Positions 8,069-16,427 of a DNA stretch of 44,529 nt are shown in pieces. The notes below the pieces were generated by a model that saw only the letters and a program-made list of their open reading frames with translations, did no database searches and was not told the origin of the DNA. This DNA is from Pseudomonadota bacterium (GTDB lineage Bacteria > Myxococcota_A > Polyangia > Polyangiales > Polyangiaceae): contig JAEYVE010000007.1 in the NCBI GenBank assembly GCA_023432025.1, positions 1-44,529 on the forward strand, in the 5' to 3' direction. Position numbers and translations under genes: made by a program. Each line of letters opens with the position of its first letter. Positions within the stretch are counted from its first letter, which is position 1.

Positions 8069-9958
8069 GTGGCCCGGTTCATTGACGAGCTCAAGCGCAC
8101 CCACGACTGCGGCGCCCTGCGTGCCAGCGACGTCGGCAAAGAAGTGGTCCTTTTCGGCTGGGTCGCCAGCCGCCGCGATCACGGCGCCCTCATCTTCGTC
8201 GATCTGCGAGACCGCGAAGGCGTGACGCAGATCGTGTTCGATCCGGAGGCCTCCAAGGAGGCCCACCAGAAGGCCGAGCAGCTCCGCTCCGAGTGGGTGA
8301 TCGGCATCCGCGGTCGCGTGAAATCGCGCGGCGAGCAGTTCAGCCAGAAGGAAGGCAAGCTCGTCAGCGCCGCCAACAAGCACATCGCGACCGGCGAGAT
8401 CGAAATCGAGGTGCTGGAAGTCGGCGTGTTCAACAAGTCCGAGACGCCGCCGTTCGAGCTCACCGACAAGCTCGACACGCGCGAAGAGGTGCGCCTCGAG
8501 TACCGCTACCTCGATTTGCGCCGCGCGCCGCTGCAAAAGGCGCTGCGCGCGCGTCACACCATCAGCCAGGCCACGCGCAACTACTTGTCGAGCCAGGGCT
8601 GCACGGAAGTGGAAACGCCCTTCCTCGTGAAGTACACGCCGGGCGGCGCGCGCAACTTCCTGGTGCCCAGCCGCATCCACCACGGCAAGTTCTACGCGCT
8701 GGCGGAGAGCCCGCAGCTCTTCAAGCAGCTACTCATGGTGGCGGGCTTCGAGCGCTACTTCCAGATCGTGCGCTGCTTCCGCGACGAGGACTCGCGCCTC
8801 GATCGTCAGCCGGAGTTCACGCAGATCGACATCGAGATGAGCTTCGTCAACCAGGACGACATCTTCACGCTCGTCGAGGGCCTGGTGGTGGCGGTGTGGA
8901 AGGCGGCGCTCGGCGTCGACCTCACGGAGCGCTACCCGGGCGGCAAGTTCCCGCGCATGAAGTTCGAGGACTCCATGCGCGACTACGGAAACGACAAGCC
9001 GGATTTGCGCTTCGGCATGAAGCACTTCGACTTGACGGAGCTCGTCGTGGCCCACGACGGCGGCGGCGTGCCCTTCTGGCAGCCCATCGCCGAAAAGTTC
9101 AAGAGCGGCGCGTACCGCAAGGATTTGCCGGCAGAAATCATCAAGGCCATGGTCATCCCGGCCAGCGGCAACCTGAGCCGCAAGGACGGCGACGAGCTCG
9201 AAAAGCTCGCCAAGAGCATGGGCGCGGGCGGCCTGGCGCGCGCCAAGGTGGACGCGGACGGCTCGTGGACGCAAACGCCACTGAACAAGATGATGACGCC
9301 CGAGCTCCGGACCGCCATCAACGAGGCGGTGGGGGCCCAGGAGGGCGACATCATCGTCTTCCAGAGCGGCAAGACGCAGCAGGTGCACACCGTCATGGCG
9401 AACCTGCGCGTGTATCTGGGCAAGAAGCTGGGGCTCATCCCCGAGGTCGGCGCGAGCAAGGACTTCAACTTCTTGTGGGTCGTGGAGCCGCCGCTCTTCG
9501 AGTACGACGAAGACGCCAAGCGCTGGGCTGCCGCGCACCACGCCTTCACACGCCCGCACGACGACAGCCTGGACCTCATCGAAAAGGATCCGGGCAAGGT
9601 GCTCTGCTACCGCTACGACCTGGTGCTGAACGGCTTCGAAATCGCCGGCGGCTCCATTCGCTTGCACGATCCGGTGGTGCAGGAGCGCGTGTTCTCGGCG
9701 CTGGGCATCGACCGCGACGAGGCGCGTCGCAAGTTCGGCTTCCTCCTCGACGCCCTCAAGTTCGGCGCGCCGCCCCACGGCGGCATCGCGCTGGGACTGG
9801 ATCGCTTGGTGATGCTGCTCACGGAGCGCGAGAGCCTGCGAGACGTCATCGCCTTCCCCAAGACTCAGAAGGCGACCGATCTCATGAGCGACGCGCCTAC
9901 GGCCGTCTCCAATGAGCAGCTCGGTGAGCTGAACATTCGGGTCACCGAGCAACACTGA
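8069..9958 (+). CDS. aspS: Aspartyl-tRNA synthetase
   Basis: A class II aminoacyl-tRNA synthetase that charges tRNA-Asp (or tRNA-Asp and tRNA-Asn if non-discriminating) in the cytoplasm. The OB-fold anticodon-binding domain comes first (VVLFGWVASRRDHGALIFVD). Motif 2 follows (FRDEDSRLDRQPEFTQID), then the GAD insertion domain typical of bacterial AspRS (centre about GDIIVFQSGK), and motif 3 (GIALGLDRLVMLL). The length of 629 aa is slightly above the usual bacterial 590. The GTG at 8069 is chosen because AGGAAAGG lies just upstream and the protein there begins with the conserved short N-terminus. An upstream GTG at 8012 would add residues without family character. It is a single gene divergent from the membrane protein. 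Whether AsnRS or GatCAB exists elsewhere is not visible. Confidence 0.97.
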   Translation: MARFIDELKRTHDCGALRASDVGKEVVLFGWVASRRDHGALIFVDLRDREGVTQIVFDPEASKEAHQKAEQLRSEWVIGIRGRVKSRGEQFSQKEGKLVSAANKHIATGEIEIEVLEVGVFNKSETPPFELTDKLDTREEVRLEYRYLDLRRAPLQKALRARHTISQATRNYLSSQGCTEVETPFLVKYTPGGARNFLVPSRIHHGKFYALAESPQLFKQLLMVAGFERYFQIVRCFRDEDSRLDRQPEFTQIDIEMSFVNQDDIFTLVEGLVVAVWKAALGVDLTERYPGGKFPRMKFEDSMRDYGNDKPDLRFGMKHFDLTELVVAHDGGGVPFWQPIAEKFKSGAYRKDLPAEIIKAMVIPASGNLSRKDGDELEKLAKSMGAGGLARAKVDADGSWTQTPLNKMMTPELRTAINEAVGAQEGDIIVFQSGKTQQVHTVMANLRVYLGKKLGLIPEVGASKDFNFLWVVEPPLFEYDEDAKRWAAAHHAFTRPHDDSLDLIEKDPGKVLCYRYDLVLNGFEIAGGSIRLHDPVVQERVFSALGIDRDEARRKFGFLLDALKFGAPPHGGIALGLDRLVMLLTERESLRDVIAFPKTQKATDLMSDAPTAVSNEQLGELNIRVTEQH

Positions 9959-9979
9959 CCCGGCTCGACTCGCGGGCGG

Positions 9980-9998
9980 CGCGGCACGAAAAGCCGCG
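9980..9998 (+). terminator. Hairpin after aspS
   Basis: CGCGGC (9980-9985), loop ACGAAAA and GCCGCG (9993-9998) form a perfect six-pair stem 20 nt after the aspS stop and before the next gene's ribosome-binding site. There is no T-run, so it may be a weak or Rho-assisted stop or simply an mRNA 3' hairpin. Confidence 0.3.
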
Positions 9999-10034
9999 TC
10001 CCGCCCCGTCCGAGCCGACGAATGGGAGGAACAC

Positions 10035-11186
10035 GTGCACGCAGCAGGCAGCAGAGCGAGACGATCGATGCGAGTCGCGGCGCTCGGCACGGCGGCGGCC
10101 TCCCTTTTGGCGGTCTCGGCGTGTGATCGACGCACGGACGACGCGGTGCCGCTGCCGCCGGGCACCGGCGGCAAGTCGAGCCAGGCCACCGGCGGTACCG
10201 GCGGCATGGACCTCGGGGGCATGGGCGCGAGCGGCGGAGCGGACACGAAGGTCCCCACCAAGACTCCAAAAAACCTGCTCGTCGCGTTCCTCGGCGATCA
10301 AGGCAACACCATCGAAGGCGAGCAGGTGCTCGCCCTGGTGAAGAAGGAAGGTGCCGCCGCCGTCGTTCACCTGGGCGACTTCGACTACGTGAACGAACCG
10401 GCCACGTGGGAGGCGCGCATCGACGCCGTGCTGGGCCCGTCGTTTCCGTACTTTGCCGTCGCGGGGAACCACGACGTGCCGCTCTGGAGCGACTACGCCA
10501 AGCTCATCGCGGCGCGCGCCGCGCGCGTGCCGGACATGAGGTGCACCGGCGAACCCGGCGTACGCGCAAACTGCAACTTTCGCGGCCTGCACATCGTGCA
10601 GTCGTGCATCGGCATGCCCGAGCTCGGCGCGAGATGCGCGCGAGACTCCGAGGACCAGCTGACGTTCTTGCGCGAATCGCTCGCGGCTCATCGGTCCATT
10701 TGGTCGGTGTGCGCCTGGCACAAGAACCAGAGGGACATGCAGGTCGGCACCAAGACGGACGAGGTCGGCTGGGCCGCCTACCAGGCGTGTCAAAAGGCCG
10801 GCGCCTTCATCGCCACCGGCCACGAGCACTCCTACTCGCGCACGCGCACCCTCACCAAGCTCGGTTCGCGCGAAGACGCGCACGGCGCCACGGGCCTGTA
10901 CGATCTCGTCACCGTAGGTCCGGGCAAAACCTTCGTCTTCGTGTCGGGGATCGGCGGCGCCAGCCTGCGCCCGTTCGATCACGCCCTGCACGACGCCGAC
11001 GCCTGGTGGGCCTCGTACTACACGAGCAACGGCTGGAAGCAGAACGGCGTGGTCGAGGAAGGCGTCGCGTCACCCGGCGCGCTCTTCATTCGATTCCACG
11101 TCGACGACAACCCGAAGAAAGCCGCCGCTTACTTCAAAGACGTGAACGACCGCATCGTCGACACATTCACCATTTTCGCCGAGTAA
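10035..11186 (+). CDS. Secreted metallophosphoesterase lipoprotein
   Basis: This 383-aa calcineurin-like phosphoesterase is predicted to be lipid-anchored outside the inner membrane: lipobox LLAVSAC (Cys30), then a Gly/Thr-rich linker. The metal-site motifs appear in order: LGDQG (87-89 GDQ), HLGDFDY (112-118), AGNHD (143-147), AWHKN (228-231) and TGHEHSYSRT (261-270). This matches the purple-acid-phosphatase-like extracellular branch of the fold. The substrate is unknown. Extra cysteines (170, 180, 191, 201, 226, 252) suggest disulfide bonds, which fits an extracytoplasmic location. The GTG start is preceded by GGGAGG at good spacing. The gene stands between aspS and the chemosensory operon, 60 bp before the latter. 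Confidence 0.85.
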   Translation: MHAAGSRARRSMRVAALGTAAASLLAVSACDRRTDDAVPLPPGTGGKSSQATGGTGGMDLGGMGASGGADTKVPTKTPKNLLVAFLGDQGNTIEGEQVLALVKKEGAAAVVHLGDFDYVNEPATWEARIDAVLGPSFPYFAVAGNHDVPLWSDYAKLIAARAARVPDMRCTGEPGVRANCNFRGLHIVQSCIGMPELGARCARDSEDQLTFLRESLAAHRSIWSVCAWHKNQRDMQVGTKTDEVGWAAYQACQKAGAFIATGHEHSYSRTRTLTKLGSREDAHGATGLYDLVTVGPGKTFVFVSGIGGASLRPFDHALHDADAWWASYYTSNGWKQNGVVEEGVASPGALFIRFHVDDNPKKAAAYFKDVNDRIVDTFTIFAE

Positions 11187-11246
11187 GGCACGAACCGAAC
11201 CAGGCTTGCCCTCGAGTGGGCCGTTCGGCAGGATTCTCTATCCCCG

Positions 11247-12611
11247 ATGGGCGCCCGCATTCTCATCGTCGACGACAGCCCCACCATTCGAAAGGTGGTG
11301 GCCTCCATTTTGGAGCGACGCGAATACGAAACGCTCATCGCCGCCGACGGCGTGGAGGCGCTCCAGCGGCTGTCCACCGACCGACCGGATCTCGTGCTGG
11401 TGGACTTCGTGATGCCGCGCATGAACGGCTACGTGTTTTGCCGTGAAATGCGCAAGCGGCCCGACATGGCCGATCTGCCCGTCGTGCTCATGAGCGCCAA
11501 GGGCGACCGCATCCGCGGCAAGTTCGTGGAGCAAACCGGCGCGCTCGACGCCATCACCAAGCCGTTCGACGCGCGCGGCCTCGTCGCCGTCATCGAAAGC
11601 GCGCTGCAGAAGAGCGCCGAAGGCGGACGCCGCCCGGACGAAACCAGAGCGCTCTCGAACGAGGCGGACGAGGACCCCGGTTCACGCCCAAGCCTCACCT
11701 CGACGCGTCGCTTGGACGCGGCCGAGTCCTTGGCCGAAACGCTCTCGGAGCTGCTCGCGCCGGAGCTCGGAAAACACGGCGTCTCTGCCGCCACGCTGCG
11801 CGACGCTCTGGGTCGCGCCATCGACGCGGACCACGTCCGCAAGCTGTCGGAAATCCTGCGCACGGTGGACTTCGGCGAGCAGGCCGGAGAAGTGCTGTCG
11901 GGTGATTTGTCGGTGATTTCAATCTCCGAAATCCTGCAAGTGCTCGACGTGCAGCGGCAGTCGGGCGCGCTCACCGTGTCCAGCAGCAAGTCCCAGGTGG
12001 TCCTCTACATCCGCAACGGGGATCTTGATTTCGCCACGTACACCGGGCTGCCCGAGGAGTTCTTGCTCGGCCGGTACCTGGTGGAAAACGGCGCCGTCAC
12101 GCGCGCCAAGCTGGACGAGGCTCTGCGCGCTCGTCAAAAGGGCGACACGCGCGTGCTGGGCGACTACCTCGTGGAGGAGCGCATCGTGAGCGAAGAAGAT
12201 CTCTCTCGCGCGCTCACGCAGCAAACCTCCGAGCTCATCTACGAAATCGTGCGCTGGCGGACCGGGCGGTTCCGTTTCCTCCACAACGCCGAGAACGCCA
12301 TGGCGGAAAAGGCCAAGCTGGCTCTGCCGACGGTGGGGCTCATGATGGAAGGCTTCCGTCGCGTCGACGAGTGGCGCCTCATCGAAGGCAGCTTCGACTT
12401 CACGGACGTTTTGTTCCGGGACGATCTGGCCATCGAGAAAATGCGCGACCAAGGCAAGCTCACGGCCACGGAGCGCTCGGTGCTGGACCTCATCGACGGC
12501 GAAAATACGGTCGGTGAGGTGGTCGACGCCGCCCACGGCAGCTCGTTCGAAATCTGCAAAATCCTCTACCAGCTCTTGAACGCGCGCCTGATCCGGCGGC
12601 GTGCTGCGTAG
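11247..12611 (+). CDS. Response regulator with REC and DUF4388 (PATAN) domains
   Basis: This 454-aa cytoplasmic protein starts with a canonical receiver domain: acidic pair Asp9-Asp10, phosphoacceptor Asp53 in LVDFVMPRMNG, Ser83 in LMSAKGD and Lys105 in ITKPFD. A polar, charged linker (about 125-215) leads to a DUF4388/PATAN domain of about 215-350 (LSGDLSVISISEILQVLDVQ, later GALTVSSSKSQVVLYIRNGD). A C-terminal helical region ends in a winged-helix-like stretch (VLDLIDGENTVGEVVDAA). The PATAN domain is known from cyanobacterial PatA/PixG-type regulators that work with chemotaxis-like kinases. Here it directly precedes cheW, MCP-like and cheA genes, so it is the likely output partner of that kinase (inference). 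No DNA-binding domain is evident with certainty. Confidence 0.9.
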   Translation: MGARILIVDDSPTIRKVVASILERREYETLIAADGVEALQRLSTDRPDLVLVDFVMPRMNGYVFCREMRKRPDMADLPVVLMSAKGDRIRGKFVEQTGALDAITKPFDARGLVAVIESALQKSAEGGRRPDETRALSNEADEDPGSRPSLTSTRRLDAAESLAETLSELLAPELGKHGVSAATLRDALGRAIDADHVRKLSEILRTVDFGEQAGEVLSGDLSVISISEILQVLDVQRQSGALTVSSSKSQVVLYIRNGDLDFATYTGLPEEFLLGRYLVENGAVTRAKLDEALRARQKGDTRVLGDYLVEERIVSEEDLSRALTQQTSELIYEIVRWRTGRFRFLHNAENAMAEKAKLALPTVGLMMEGFRRVDEWRLIEGSFDFTDVLFRDDLAIEKMRDQGKLTATERSVLDLIDGENTVGEVVDAAHGSSFEICKILYQLLNARLIRRRAA

Positions 12612-12615
12612 GGCC

Positions 12616-13155
12616 ATGGTCGCTCCAGAGAACCGAGCGAGCAGCGCGCGCGTCGGGGGTGTCATCATCGACACCGGCGCGAGCCTTCGCTTCGTGCCCG
12701 CGGAGAACGCGCTGGCGGTGCTCGACAATCCACGCCTGTCGGCCGTACCCGGCACGGCGCTCGACATGCTGTGGTTCGAAGGTCGTGTGATCGCCGCCGC
12801 CACGTGGGCCAGGCTGACGCGCGCGGCGGAGGCTCCGGACGAGACGCCGTCGACGCACCGGGTCACTCCGCCCCCGGGCGGGGCTCCGAGCCGCAAGCCG
12901 GCTTCTGCGCTCGTGTGCGAAATCGGGGGCCAACTTCTGGCGCTCGTCGGCGTCGTCTCGGTGGCGACTGGGCTGTTCGAGGTGACGCCCAGCGGCGCCG
13001 TTCGCTTCGACGATCAGGACGTACCGCCGGTGGACCTCGGCGCGCTCCAGCGCGCGGCGCTGTCACAAAGTCGCGGGCGCGACGAAAGCCGAGACGGCGC
13101 GGCCGTTCCGAGTGATAGTCGAGGAGACGACCTCGCGGAGGAGAGGCACGAGTGA
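12616..13155 (+). CDS. CheW-like coupling protein
   Basis: This 179-aa protein shows a degenerate CheW fold. FVPAENALAVLDNPRLSAVPG resembles the first CheW beta-barrel ('...I..V..I.....I..VP'), followed by DMLWFEGRVIAAATWARL ('G....RG..IPV.DL') and ALVCEIGGQLLALVGVVSV. It then has a hydrophilic, disordered C-terminal tail (about 150-179). CheW proteins link chemoreceptors to the CheA kinase. It begins 4 nt after the response regulator stop and its own stop overlaps the next start (GTGA). An alternative GTG at 12601 overlaps the preceding gene and would add five residues. The family call rests on pattern and on context between a REC protein and CheA. Confidence 0.7.
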   Translation: MVAPENRASSARVGGVIIDTGASLRFVPAENALAVLDNPRLSAVPGTALDMLWFEGRVIAAATWARLTRAAEAPDETPSTHRVTPPPGGAPSRKPASALVCEIGGQLLALVGVVSVATGLFEVTPSGAVRFDDQDVPPVDLGALQRAALSQSRGRDESRDGAAVPSDSRGDDLAEERHE

Positions 13156-13928
13156 GCGCCGCCGACCACCTGCTCAAAGCCCTGCGAGAAACCCTGCGGG
13201 CGCCCGGCAAAGCCCGGCGCGCGGCCAGCGAGGTAGCGCTGGTGCTCGCCGCCTTCGACCAAGTGGAGCGCCGAGTCACCGCGGCGCGTGACGGGGCGTT
13301 TTCCCTCGCGGGCGCCCTCGGCGAGCGGGCGGCGAGCGCGGAGCACGTCACCGCGCTGGTGCGCACGCTGCTCGCCCGCGCCCGCGACGTGCGCAGCGCA
13401 GCTTCGGCGACGCGCGAGTCGCTCGAAGCCGTACGGTTGCTCGCGCTGAACGCGGGGCTCGAAGGCTCGCGCATGGCGGACGCTTCGAGCTCCGTGCTCT
13501 TGCGCCTCTCGGAGGAGGTGCGCTCGCGCGCCGTGCAAGGCATCGAAGGGCTGGACGAGCTGCTCTCTCTGCTCGATCAGCTCGATCGGGATCGCGAAAA
13601 GCTGCGCGACGCAGCCTCCGCCCTCACGGCGGAGCTCGGCAGCGTCGCGCAGAGCTCATCGGCTTTGCACGAAGGCTTCGGCGAGGTGGACCAAGCCCTC
13701 CGCGAGCTCGGCGAAGCCATCGAGGGCGCGACGGGCACGGATCCGGCGCTGGCGCCCCTGCTCGCTCTGGCGGCAGAGCACGCCAAGGGCTTGGTGGGGG
13801 CGCTGTCGCAGCTCGCCTCACGCGACGGCGCCAAGTTGGCGCTGCGCTCGCTGCAGCCGTTGCTCGAACCGTTGCTCGGGGTCTTGGACGAAATCTACGG
13901 ACAAGACGAAGACGAGCGGGAGCGGTAG
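13152..13928 (+). CDS. Soluble MCP-like signalling protein without membrane or sensor domain
   Basis: This 258-aa, almost fully helical protein is predicted to form coiled coils. Residues about 94-128 (RLLALNAGLEGSRMAD, then SEEVRSRA) follow the highly conserved hairpin tip of methyl-accepting chemotaxis proteins ('NLLALNAAIEAARAGE', 'VADEVRKLA'), which is where receptors touch CheA and CheW. The tip is diverged: Gly replaces Ala before 'LEGSR', and 'GFAVVA' is lost. There is no signal sequence, membrane helix, HAMP or ligand-binding domain, and the usual Gln/Glu methylation consensus is not obvious. It therefore looks like a minimal cytoplasmic receptor or scaffold for the CheA encoded next. 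The GTG start overlaps the cheW-like stop by 4 nt. Confidence 0.75.
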   Translation: MSAADHLLKALRETLRAPGKARRAASEVALVLAAFDQVERRVTAARDGAFSLAGALGERAASAEHVTALVRTLLARARDVRSAASATRESLEAVRLLALNAGLEGSRMADASSSVLLRLSEEVRSRAVQGIEGLDELLSLLDQLDRDREKLRDAASALTAELGSVAQSSSALHEGFGEVDQALRELGEAIEGATGTDPALAPLLALAAEHAKGLVGALSQLASRDGAKLALRSLQPLLEPLLGVLDEIYGQDEDERER

Positions 13929-13936
13929 GAGCCAAC

Positions 13937-15916
13937 GTGAGCGGCGATCCCGAGCTCGACCAAATCTTGGCCGACGAGATCGAAGGCCGCCTTCCGCACC
14001 TCTCCCCAGCAAGCAGCACGGAGGGCGAGGCTCGCGCGGCGCTGCACGCGCTGCGCGGCGCGACCGCCATGGCGGGCTACGTCGAGCTCTCGCTCGTCTT
14101 GGCGCAGCTCGAAGCGCGCCTCCGGCAAGGCGACGACGGCGCGCTCGCCGTGGCGCGCGACGTCTCGAGCGAGGCAGCCACGCGCCTGCGCGACGGCAAG
14201 CCGCCCTTGTCGACGCGCTGGCCCGAGCCTCCGCGGGGTTTCTCCGCGCTGCCCGTCGACGAGCGCTACCGCGACGAATACGTCGCCTCCATTCACGGGC
14301 GCCTCGCTGACTTGGATTTGGCGCTGGCGATGGCCGAGCGTCCCGAGGGCGCCTTTGACGCAGCGTACCGCGCGGTGCACGGCCTGAAGAGCGCAGCAGC
14401 GGGTGTCGGCGACGACGCCATGGCTTGGTTTTGCCACGGCCTCGAGGGACGCCTGAAGGAAGCGCCCCGCAGCGGGCGAGCTGCCCGAGATTTCTCGGGC
14501 GAGCTTTCGCGGCACCGGGCGGTGCTGGGGCTCTTGTTGGAGGATCCGGCGCGCGGGCTCGAAACGCTGCGCGCGCTCGCCGACCGTCACCGGGGCACGC
14601 GTCCCCCCGAGGGCGCTCGCGCGCCCAGCAACGTGCCCGCGTCCGGAGAGCTCCGCGTTGCCGTGGCCGCGGTCGATCGCGCGCTCGATCGCTTGGCCGA
14701 GCTCGGCGCGGTGCAAGAAGAGCTGCGCTCTCTGGTGGAGCTGGCGTACGCCGGCGCGTCGCGGCTCCGTCTCCTCCGCGCGGCGCTCCTCGACCTGCCG
14801 CGACGGAGCGCCGGAGAAGCGAGCGACGGGGAGCTCGTGGCGCGCGCCGTGGAAGTGGCGCGTGCTTTGGGAGCGATCGCCGTCACCAGCGAGCGCGGCG
14901 GCTTCACCGTGCGCCGCGCGGTGGCAGAGCTCGACTCCGGCGCGCGGGACTTGTACGCGGAGCTCACCGGACTGCGTACGACGACGGCGGCGGCGCTCTT
15001 CGAGCGCGCAACGCGCGGCCTGGCGGAGCAGGCCGCGCTCCTCGGAAAGCGCGTCACGCTCGTGACCTCGGGCGACGAAACGCCCGTTTTGCGCCCGCTG
15101 GACGACAAGGTCGTGGAGGCGCTGGCGCAGCTGGTACGAAACGCCGTAGCGCACGGCATCGAACCGGAAGCAGAACGCCGAAAGGCCGGCAAACCGGCGA
15201 GCGGACGGCTCGAGCTCTCGGCGGCGCGCGTCGCCGGGAGACTGCGCATCGCCGTGTCGGACGACGGACGCGGCGTCGACGTCGAGGCGCTCCGCGAGAC
15301 GGCGCGCAAGTTGGGGATGGACGCGGGGCAAGACGTGGGCTTCGCCTCCGACGGCGAGCTCCTGACGCTCTTGGCCCTGCCCGGCCTCACCACTCAAAAG
15401 CCGGCAGATTTGCTGGCCGGGCGCGGCGTCGGTCTCGACCTCGCGCACCAAACCCTGCTCTCGCTGGGCGGCTCGCTCACCTTGCACTCACGCCCCGAGC
15501 AAGGCTTCGAAGCAGTGCTCGAGCTGCCCTTGGCCGGCAGCGCCACGGAGCTTCTGTGGCTGCGCGCGGGCGGAACCACCTTCGCGCTACCCGCCGAGTA
15601 CGCACGCCGCTTGTCGGCAGAAAACGATCGAGAGCCCAGCCTCCTGCTCGGCGATCTGCTCGGCCTACCCAGCGCAGCGCAGACTCGCACGTGGATCGAG
15701 CTCTCGGTGCTCGGGATGAATCCTGTCTTTTTGGGTGTGGAGAGCGTAGGGGCGCTGGAGAGCCGCGTCGTGTACCCCGTGGCAGGCCTCGTGCAACGCG
15801 CAGGCCCCTACGCGGGCGCGGTGCGGCGCGGTGACGGCTCGCTCAGGCTCGTGCTGGACGCGCCCGCGGTGGCGTCACGCGCGCGCGCCGCCCTGCGCTC
15901 GAGGAGCGCGAGCTAA
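13937..15916 (+). CDS. cheA: CheA-family histidine kinase with two Hpt-like domains
   Basis: This 659-aa cytoplasmic kinase has an N-terminal Hpt-like helix bundle with LHALRGATAMAGY (His37). A second, more canonical Hpt follows with VHGLKSAAAGVG (His148). Next come a dimerisation or linker region, then the HATPase domain with N-box LVRNAVAHGIE (Asn402, His406), G1 SDDGRGVD (442-446) and GRGVGLD (495-501). It ends in a CheW-like regulatory domain (about 540-650, with LRAGGTTFALPAEYARRL). The ATP-site residues are intact. The CheW-like part recalls the paralog at 12616. The GTG is preceded by GGAG and lies 8 nt after the MCP-like gene. No cheB, cheR or stand-alone cheY is present nearby, so this is a reduced, probably non-adapting pathway (inference). 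Confidence 0.92.
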   Translation: MSGDPELDQILADEIEGRLPHLSPASSTEGEARAALHALRGATAMAGYVELSLVLAQLEARLRQGDDGALAVARDVSSEAATRLRDGKPPLSTRWPEPPRGFSALPVDERYRDEYVASIHGRLADLDLALAMAERPEGAFDAAYRAVHGLKSAAAGVGDDAMAWFCHGLEGRLKEAPRSGRAARDFSGELSRHRAVLGLLLEDPARGLETLRALADRHRGTRPPEGARAPSNVPASGELRVAVAAVDRALDRLAELGAVQEELRSLVELAYAGASRLRLLRAALLDLPRRSAGEASDGELVARAVEVARALGAIAVTSERGGFTVRRAVAELDSGARDLYAELTGLRTTTAAALFERATRGLAEQAALLGKRVTLVTSGDETPVLRPLDDKVVEALAQLVRNAVAHGIEPEAERRKAGKPASGRLELSAARVAGRLRIAVSDDGRGVDVEALRETARKLGMDAGQDVGFASDGELLTLLALPGLTTQKPADLLAGRGVGLDLAHQTLLSLGGSLTLHSRPEQGFEAVLELPLAGSATELLWLRAGGTTFALPAEYARRLSAENDREPSLLLGDLLGLPSAAQTRTWIELSVLGMNPVFLGVESVGALESRVVYPVAGLVQRAGPYAGAVRRGDGSLRLVLDAPAVASRARAALRSRSAS

Positions 15917-15917
15917 C

Positions 15918-16358
15918 GTGGGCCTGGTCGTCGAACGCTGCACGTCCGAAGACGCAGAGGCCGTCAGCGCGCTCGCGCGGCAGGCCGCGCTCGACGTCGA
16001 CGTCGCGGCGGAGCTCGAGCGACCCCAGGCGCTCCTCCTCGTGGCGCGCGAGCACGCAGGCGGCACGCCCTGCGCGTTTCTTCTCGCGTGGCACGTCGCC
16101 GACGAAATCGAGTTGCTCGACTTGGCCACGCACCCGGAGCTCCGCCGGCGTGGGCTCGCGCGCGCGCTCGTCCACGACCTCTGCGCGCGGGCGCGCGCCG
16201 CTCGCGCCACGGCCATCTACCTCGAGGTGCGCCCCTCCAACGCCCCTGCGCTCGCGCTCTACGAAGCTGCGGGCTTTTCGGCCGTGGGCAGGCGGCCCCG
16301 TTACTACTCGGACGGGGAGGACGCCCTGCTCCTGCGTCGTGTCGTTACGGAGCCGTGA
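15918..16358 (+). CDS. rimI: GNAT acetyltransferase, RimI-like
   Basis: This 146-aa protein of the GNAT fold is the usual length for RimI, the acetyltransferase of the N-terminal alanine of ribosomal protein S18 and related substrates. The acetyl-CoA pyrophosphate loop is RRRGLARAL (motif A, 'R/QxxGxG/A'), followed by YLEVRPSNAPALALYEAAGF and GRRPRYYSDGEDALLL. That closing stretch is nearly the RimI consensus ('NxxAixLYxkxGF...R..YY......A..M'). The GTG starts 1 nt after the cheA stop, so it is probably co-transcribed with the chemosensory genes even though no functional link is known. Another small-molecule or protein acetyltransferase remains possible. Confidence 0.85.
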   Translation: MGLVVERCTSEDAEAVSALARQAALDVDVAAELERPQALLLVAREHAGGTPCAFLLAWHVADEIELLDLATHPELRRRGLARALVHDLCARARAARATAIYLEVRPSNAPALALYEAAGFSAVGRRPRYYSDGEDALLLRRVVTEP

Positions 16359-16427
16359 GTGGCGAACGCGCCGCCCGGCAGGGGTGGCTTTGCCAGCGGG
16401 CGCTGCTTCGTCGACACTGAGCGGGCC

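Noticed and set aside
8729..10261. Minus-strand open frame of 510 codons opposite aspS
   Set aside because: Antisense to aspS. No recognisable sequence.
13895..15487. Minus-strand open frame of 530 codons opposite cheA
   Set aside because: Antisense to the intact CheA kinase domain motifs. Composition is shadow-like.
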